DNA from: Sarcophilus harrisii
Taxonomy: Eukaryota > Chordata > Mammalia > Dasyuromorphia > Dasyuridae
Reading direction: 5' to 3'
Length of the DNA stretch: 64,000 bases
Assembly (NCBI RefSeq): GCF_902635505.1
Contig: NC_045428.1
Coordinates: 304,101,107 to 304,165,106 of the forward strand
Positions 59,289 to 64,000 of this stretch are shown piece by piece. Numbering within the stretch: the stretch's first letter is position 1; the number at the start of each line of letters is the position of its first letter. A model generated the notes under the pieces. That model had not been told where the DNA came from, did no database searches, and saw only the letters and a list, made by a program, of their open reading frames with translations. A program made the translations under genes and the position numbers.

Positions 59289-59769
59289 CCTTTTGGGAGC
59301 AATGATTCCCACGCTCCAATTCCTTTTTTCTCTAGACTCTCACAATTTATGCTGGCTTCTTTCCAGCCATGGAGTAATCATTAATTTGCAAAAAAAAAAA
59401 AAAAAAAAAAAAAAATATGAACAGTGAAATGTTGGTCCGAAATTGTTATAACCTAGCATGAAGATTATATGTCACAGAGAAATAAGCTGCTACATAGAAA
59501 CATTGAATTGAATATGATTTTTAAAAGTACGATTGTATCTGATATGTTGTCAGTTGCTACACCATCTTCCAGCTCATATCTGTTATCTAATTAATTTTCA
59601 CTTTTACTTTTTCCTATTTAGCTATCTAACTTTCCACATTTTCTATTTTCTTTTTTTCCCCTCCAAGGAAACCATATACTTATCTAACCTCAACAAATAT
59701 TTGTTTGCTTATCATATGCCCAATTAGCATGGTTAGGCACTGTAATATATTATTCTTATTTTTCTTATA

Positions 59770-59905
59770 TTTCTGGAGCACCAGCCCAGGAGAACCTGAG
59801 TTCAAAACTGGTCTCAGATAATACTTCCTAGCTGTGTGACCCTGGGCAAGTCACTTAACCACAATTGCCTCAGCAAAATAATAATAATAATAATAAATAA
59901 ATCTG
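59770..59905 (+). repeat. tRNA-derived SINE, 5'-truncated
   Basis: GAGCACCAGCCCAGGAGAAC, then CTGAGTTCAAAACTGGTCTC, GGGCAAGTCACTTAACCAC and a (AAT)n tail. Confidence 0.8.
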
Positions 59906-60809
59906 AATATTTTTATATATCCATGAGTACTCTAGGTGAAATCTTAGTTTTCAATCAGCCAACCGCCACAATCATCTTATATGCTGAGCACTGTTGGCAC
60001 TAGAGACACAAATACAAAATCTTTCAAGATAGTTACATTCTACAGTAATAGGCAGCATGGAAAATTTAACTGTTGCTGTCATGTTTCCAGTTCATAGAAG
60101 ATAGTCTTTTGTCTGTGAATTCAAAAACTAAAATGTAATTTGAACACAAAAGGAGAATTTGTCAGTGTGCATTTTTTAAGAAAAAAGAACATGCAAAGTG
60201 TCCATGACCCCATAGTTACATAGCTGTGGTGTAGTACTTTAGTCTAAATCAGTATGATAGAAAATCCATATATATATGATAATTCAGGTGACTTTTCAGG
60301 AAGCTTTCAGTCCAATTGTTCTGTTAAGATAGGTCTCAAGGCCAACAGCTTTGAAATTCAAATCCTTTTTTACTCATCCCTTTTTCTTAAAGGAAATATT
60401 TTTGCCTTTGGTCCAGGTAGCTGAGAGAAGGACGATGTTATGGCTCTATGTTGCACCTTTTTGCTTCTATTTCTACCCCACTTCTATTGGTCATTTAAGG
60501 AGGAACAAAAGACAAGTTGGAAAATAGGAATTTTATTTACTCAGGTGTATGATAAGGGAGAAATGACCTCTTGTTCTGTCTTGATTATTCTAGAGTGTGT
60601 TTCTTCATTGTCCTTTTGGGGGGATCGTTTGGATGACAGGAGAGACTACAATGTACCTGGTTGGAGAGGAAACAAGTTTAGATTGTTTTTCTGGTACCCT
60701 TGAGAAGGGGAACAGATCATCTTCAAGGAATGTTTTAGTTAAAATTTCACTAAGCACCCAATGAGGTAATCAAAATGTCTGTGTACAGTTTTAAAGACAG
60801 CCTTGGTCA

Positions 60810-60895
60810 GTCAGTTTCCCCTTTTCAGTTCATTCAACAATAAACCTGAAAAACTCTGTACTAGGCAAGGAAGATACAAAGGCAAAAAGTAATTA
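60810..60895 (+). repeat. Marsupial/therian interspersed repeat scrap
   Basis: TTCATTCAACAATAAACCTG and AAGGAAGATACAAAGGC. Confidence 0.35.
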
Positions 60896-61064
60896 ATCTC
60901 AGATAATTTTGCTGGATTTTCTATCTCATTTGCTCATCACAGAAAATCAGATTACTAAGTCAGCAAAGCAGAACTGAAATAGTTAGTCCTTGGCAAAGGA
61001 TAGAAAACAAAGGAAACGGCCTTCAAGGAAGAGATGTCCTAACTCTGGTTCACTGAGGTTCCAA

Positions 61065-61250
61065 TGTATAGATGATAATCTGAGCTATCTCTGGCCTCTG
61101 TATCCAGATGGTTCTGGAGTGGAAAGTGAGGCAGGAGACCTTGCACAGCCCTTCCTCACTTAAATCCAATTCTCTTGCATGTCATGGCATGTCATCCTCC
61201 CTGATGTCATGGTATTCTTTGAGAAGGACAAACAGCAACAACAACAATAG
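61065..61250 (+). repeat. Marsupial SINE with (CAA)n tail
   Basis: CTGGAGTGGAAAGTGAGGCA, then CTTCCTCACTTAAATCC, CATCCTCCCTGATGTCATGG and GAGAAGGACAAACAGC before CAACAACAACAA. Confidence 0.75.
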
Positions 61251-61495
61251 CTTCTATTCATACAGGTCTTTGCTGTTTTCTAAGACCCTGGCATTATCTT
61301 TTATTCCTTTCAACTCTGAGAGGTCCTTCTACCAATCCTATGAAGTATATAGGGAAGTAATATTCCAATTTTACAGGTAACAAAACAGAAGGGAATTGAC
61401 TCAAATAAAGTCAACCTCAGTCAGTGACAGAGTTGGTTTGGGAATCTAGGTCTTCTGACTCAAAATTCAGTGCTGTGTCTACTACACATTAGCTC
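61251..61495 (-). repeat. MIR-type SINE, reverse orientation
   Basis: ATCCTATGAAGTATATAGGG, then CCAATTTTACAGGTAACAAA and GGAATCTAGGTCTTCTGACT. Confidence 0.65.
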
Positions 61496-62324
61496 CTTAT
61501 GAAATCAGTGCATCCTTGGGGTAGTGCAGAGGCTGAAATGAAAAAATGGCATGAGGGGAGTATTTGCTCTTTGCTCTTTTAATCACTGCTTTGAAATAAC
61601 TCATTATTTGCTGTTATCTGCAAGAGTTGGACATAGTCTTTTAGGTAGAATTTCCACCTGATGATATTTCATAAACAAGATTCCATAGGTGTAGCAGTTT
61701 CTGCTTAACTGAAACTAGAGATGGAGAATGACTGTCCCTGATCATAAGGAATTGACAATCTACCAAGGGAGATAGAGTATATACATAGAAAAGTCTAATA
61801 CTAGTGAGGTAGGCCTGCATTAACTGGTAACAAGGTCAAAAAGCATTTGAGTAGGAATCCCCCTTTTCCAACCCAGTTTCTTTACCATTGTGTCCTCAAA
61901 TGTTCTCTGAAAATCTCTTGGACTGAAAACATCTGCTTGCAAGGCAGGAGTGTTAACTTTGTTGATCCTTCTGCCTTTGTGTTGCCAGGTTACATTCAAG
62001 CAATTATTCCTTTTGGCTAGTTGTATTTTATTAGGAAAAGGGTTCCGTAATTATGAAATCAGATATGAAGCCATTAGGTATATTAGTTCCTGTCTAACTC
62101 TCTTGATTTCTAAAGTGGAAACTATGATTCATGTGCCATTTCTTTTTTTTTTAATTGATTTGTTGTTAAATAATCCAGATTTTCCTTTGTATCCTTCCTC
62201 TTCCCTGAAAGCCATCCTTTAAAACAAGGAATTTTTTAAGAAAAAGAAAATAAGGAAGAAAAGAAAGGGGAAAAAAATCAACAAAACAGATCAATAGTTT
62301 TACCATCTAAAAAACTGACCAAGG

Positions 62325-62480
62325 GACAGCTAACTGGCGCTGTGGATAAGAGTACCAGCCCTGAAGTCAGGAGGACCTAAGTTCAAATCTGGTCTCAGAC
62401 ACCTAACACTTCCTAGCTTTGTGATCCTGGGCAAGTCACTTAACCCCAATTGCCTCAGCAAGAACAAAAAAACAAAAAAA
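62325..62480 (+). repeat. tRNA-derived marsupial SINE
   Basis: GGGACAGCTAACTGGCGCTG, then GCCCTGAAGTCAGGAGGACC, AAGTTCAAATCTGGTCTC and CCAATTGCCTCAGC plus an A-rich tail. Well preserved. Confidence 0.9.
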
Positions 62481-62594
62481 CCCAAACTTATGACCAAAAT
62501 AGTTAGACATTATTTATGCCTTTTTATGTGAGGTAAACATGTCATAATTAGTGACCTATTATTGCTTTATATGTTTCTTTGTAATCTAGATATC

Positions 62595-62880
62595 TTATAA
62601 TAACAATTAGTTGTTCAGTTGTGTTCTACTCTTCACGACCCATTTGGTTGCTTTTTGTTTGTTTGTTTTTTAACAAAGATACTGAAGTAGTTTGCCATAT
62701 CCTTCTCTGCCTAATTTTACAAATAAGAAACTGAAGCAAACAAGGCTAAGTGACTTGTGCGGGGAGAGGGGAAAGGAAGGGAGTGTCATACAACTAGTAA
62801 ATCTCTGAATTTGAACTCAGGAAGAGACTTCTGAGTCTAGGTTGGGTTTTCCATCAACTGCATTATCTAGTTGCTTTATG
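62595..62880 (-). repeat. tRNA-derived SINE, reverse orientation
   Basis: GTTGTTCAGTTGTGTTCTAC, then ATACTGAAGTAGTTTGCCAT, GAATTTGAACTCAGGAAGAG and ATTATCTAGTTGC. Confidence 0.75.
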
Positions 62881-63152
62881 TGTTTCTTTTTAATGTATTA
62901 CTATTATGGCTTTATGTACTTCTAAGGCTTTGCAAATGTCCTGAAGTTCACAGAGGAAAGCTCCCAAGTTCCCTATGAAAACTTCAGGAGGAAAAGGAAA
63001 CTTTGGAACTGAGGAAGTGGAGCACCTAAAGTTTTCCTTTAAAGAAAAATTTCAAAAGGAAATGATAGTTTGGTCCAGACACCTGTTGGAGGCCAGAGAT
63101 AGCCTGTTGATCTAATAGTCTAGTTTAGAAGGTACACGAAAAAGAGTTGGAG

Positions 63153-63173
63153 TGGGGGGGTCGGGGGGCGGGG
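63153..63173. repeat. G-rich run
   Basis: Three consecutive G tracts of 7, 6 and 4 are seen on the + strand, near further short G tracts. It is a weak G-quadruplex candidate. Confidence 0.6.
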
Positions 63174-63689
63174 ACGACTTAAGGTAAAATAAGTCTGGAA
63201 ATTTAGAAATGGAAAATTAATTCCTTGTGTCAAATGTGATGACAGAAGTTACTGGTTGTTTTCAGTTTGTGGAGTGACAAAGCAAACTTTACCTTAGATG
63301 GATTGTTTTGACAACTATGAGAAGTATGGTTTGTTTATATTCATTTAACCAAATTCAGATTTATCTGTAAATCAAATATTTCTGAAAAGGCAAGTGAAGA
63401 TTTAAAATAACATCACCACTTCACAGTCCAGTAGATATTGTTTCTTCATGATAAAACTATCTTTGTGACTGAATTATAGTGCTGATAGCTTCTCTATCTT
63501 GGCTCATTTGTCCTAGAATAAGATTAAACTGCCATATTGGCAGGAGGTAGAAGTCATATTTTTGTACAGGTATGCTCATACCAACATTCCACCAACATAC
63601 CAACAAATAACAACATTCACACAGTCTTGTAAAGTTTATACTTCATTCATCCAAGATTAACTTGGTTTAAAACCCCTGACAGTATGTAG

Positions 63690-63815
63690 CAGTGAACTAA
63701 ATGCTGAATCAGAAATCCGAGACTTGATTTCCACTACTGATTCTGTTAACAAGGGTTACTTTTGAGCTTCAGTTTTTCCTCACTAGTAAAACAGGGATAA
63801 CTCTCACTCCTTAAG
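63690..63815 (+). repeat. MIR-type SINE fragment
   Basis: GAGCTTCAGTTTTTCCTCAC and AAAACAGGGATAACTCTCAC. After this, to 64000, nothing was recognised. Confidence 0.5.
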
Positions 63816-64000
63816 CCACTGTGGAAGTTTTTCTTCTTACTTTGTTGCTTTTTTTTTTTTTTCTTTGAAAGAGCATAAAAACTTCCTTGTAATCTTAGTG
63901 TCCTTGCCCTTGTTTTTTCCAGAATGTGACTGGGAACCTTTGACCCTTCTTCAGGATGCAATTATTTCCTGATCACCTGCTGATTCAGGGCTTTTCAAAC

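Larger units (their letters stand above)
45603..64000 (+). other. FAM162A: FAM162A intron 1 (to window end)
   Basis: At least 18.4 kb follow the exon 1 donor. I searched by eye for the conserved exon 2 text (PLHKPTDWQKK and neighbours) and did not find it. The repeats inside are listed separately. Stretches 47640-48980, 54000-55160, 55940-56700, 59000-59770, 59910-60800, 61500-62320 and 62890-63690 hold nothing else I could name. Confidence 0.7.

Noticed and set aside
63921-64000. Possible FAM162A exon 2 after TTTTTTCCAG near 63912-63922
   Set aside because: The reading in the required phase hits a stop within about 17 codons and does not resemble FAM162A.

Overview
The window is mammalian, almost certainly marsupial, nuclear DNA. 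It carries long introns, therian L2, MIR and CR1-type repeats, and many marsupial-type L1 copies. It also has tRNA-derived SINEs ending in the CCAATTGCCTCAGC-type tail that I associate with Australian marsupials. The lineage call (australidelphian, perhaps dasyuromorph) is an inference from repeat style; I cannot name the species.

Three host genes are recognisable, in the order and orientation of the human CSTA - MIX23 (CCDC58) - FAM162A block. Positions 1-1833 hold the last two coding exons of a stefin (cystatin A type, + strand). Positions 13237-39940 hold all five coding exons of MIX23 on the - strand, encoding 144 residues, with exon 1 in a CpG island near 39.2-40.0 kb. FAM162A begins with its first coding exon (45569-45602, + strand) in a second CpG island. 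The rest, 45603-64000, is its first intron, and no second exon was found. CSTA is a cytosolic cysteine-protease inhibitor. MIX23 and FAM162A are mitochondrial proteins transcribed divergently, but their start codons lie about 5.6 kb apart.

That divergent interval is the oddest part. It contains an old solo LTR, a 160 bp tandem duplication and a 1.2 kb macro-tandem array (two full copies plus a partial third). It ends in a 231 bp AGC/CAG-type repeat organised as 21 bp higher-order units just upstream of FAM162A. This repeat is open in frame with the FAM162A start codon from an ATG at 45050.

Other notable structures are a perfect 66 bp palindrome (20804-20869), a 20 bp-arm hairpin (38705-38746) and a nearly full-length 7SL RNA retropseudogene (about 16095-16372). 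Two L1 tails are inserted in succession at the same 9 bp target (19566-19955), and a young 5'-truncated L1 has a 15 bp target duplication (3418-5110). The remaining sequence is repeats of various ages and unrecognised intronic or intergenic DNA. I found no CRISPR array, operon, complete provirus or convincing new gene system.
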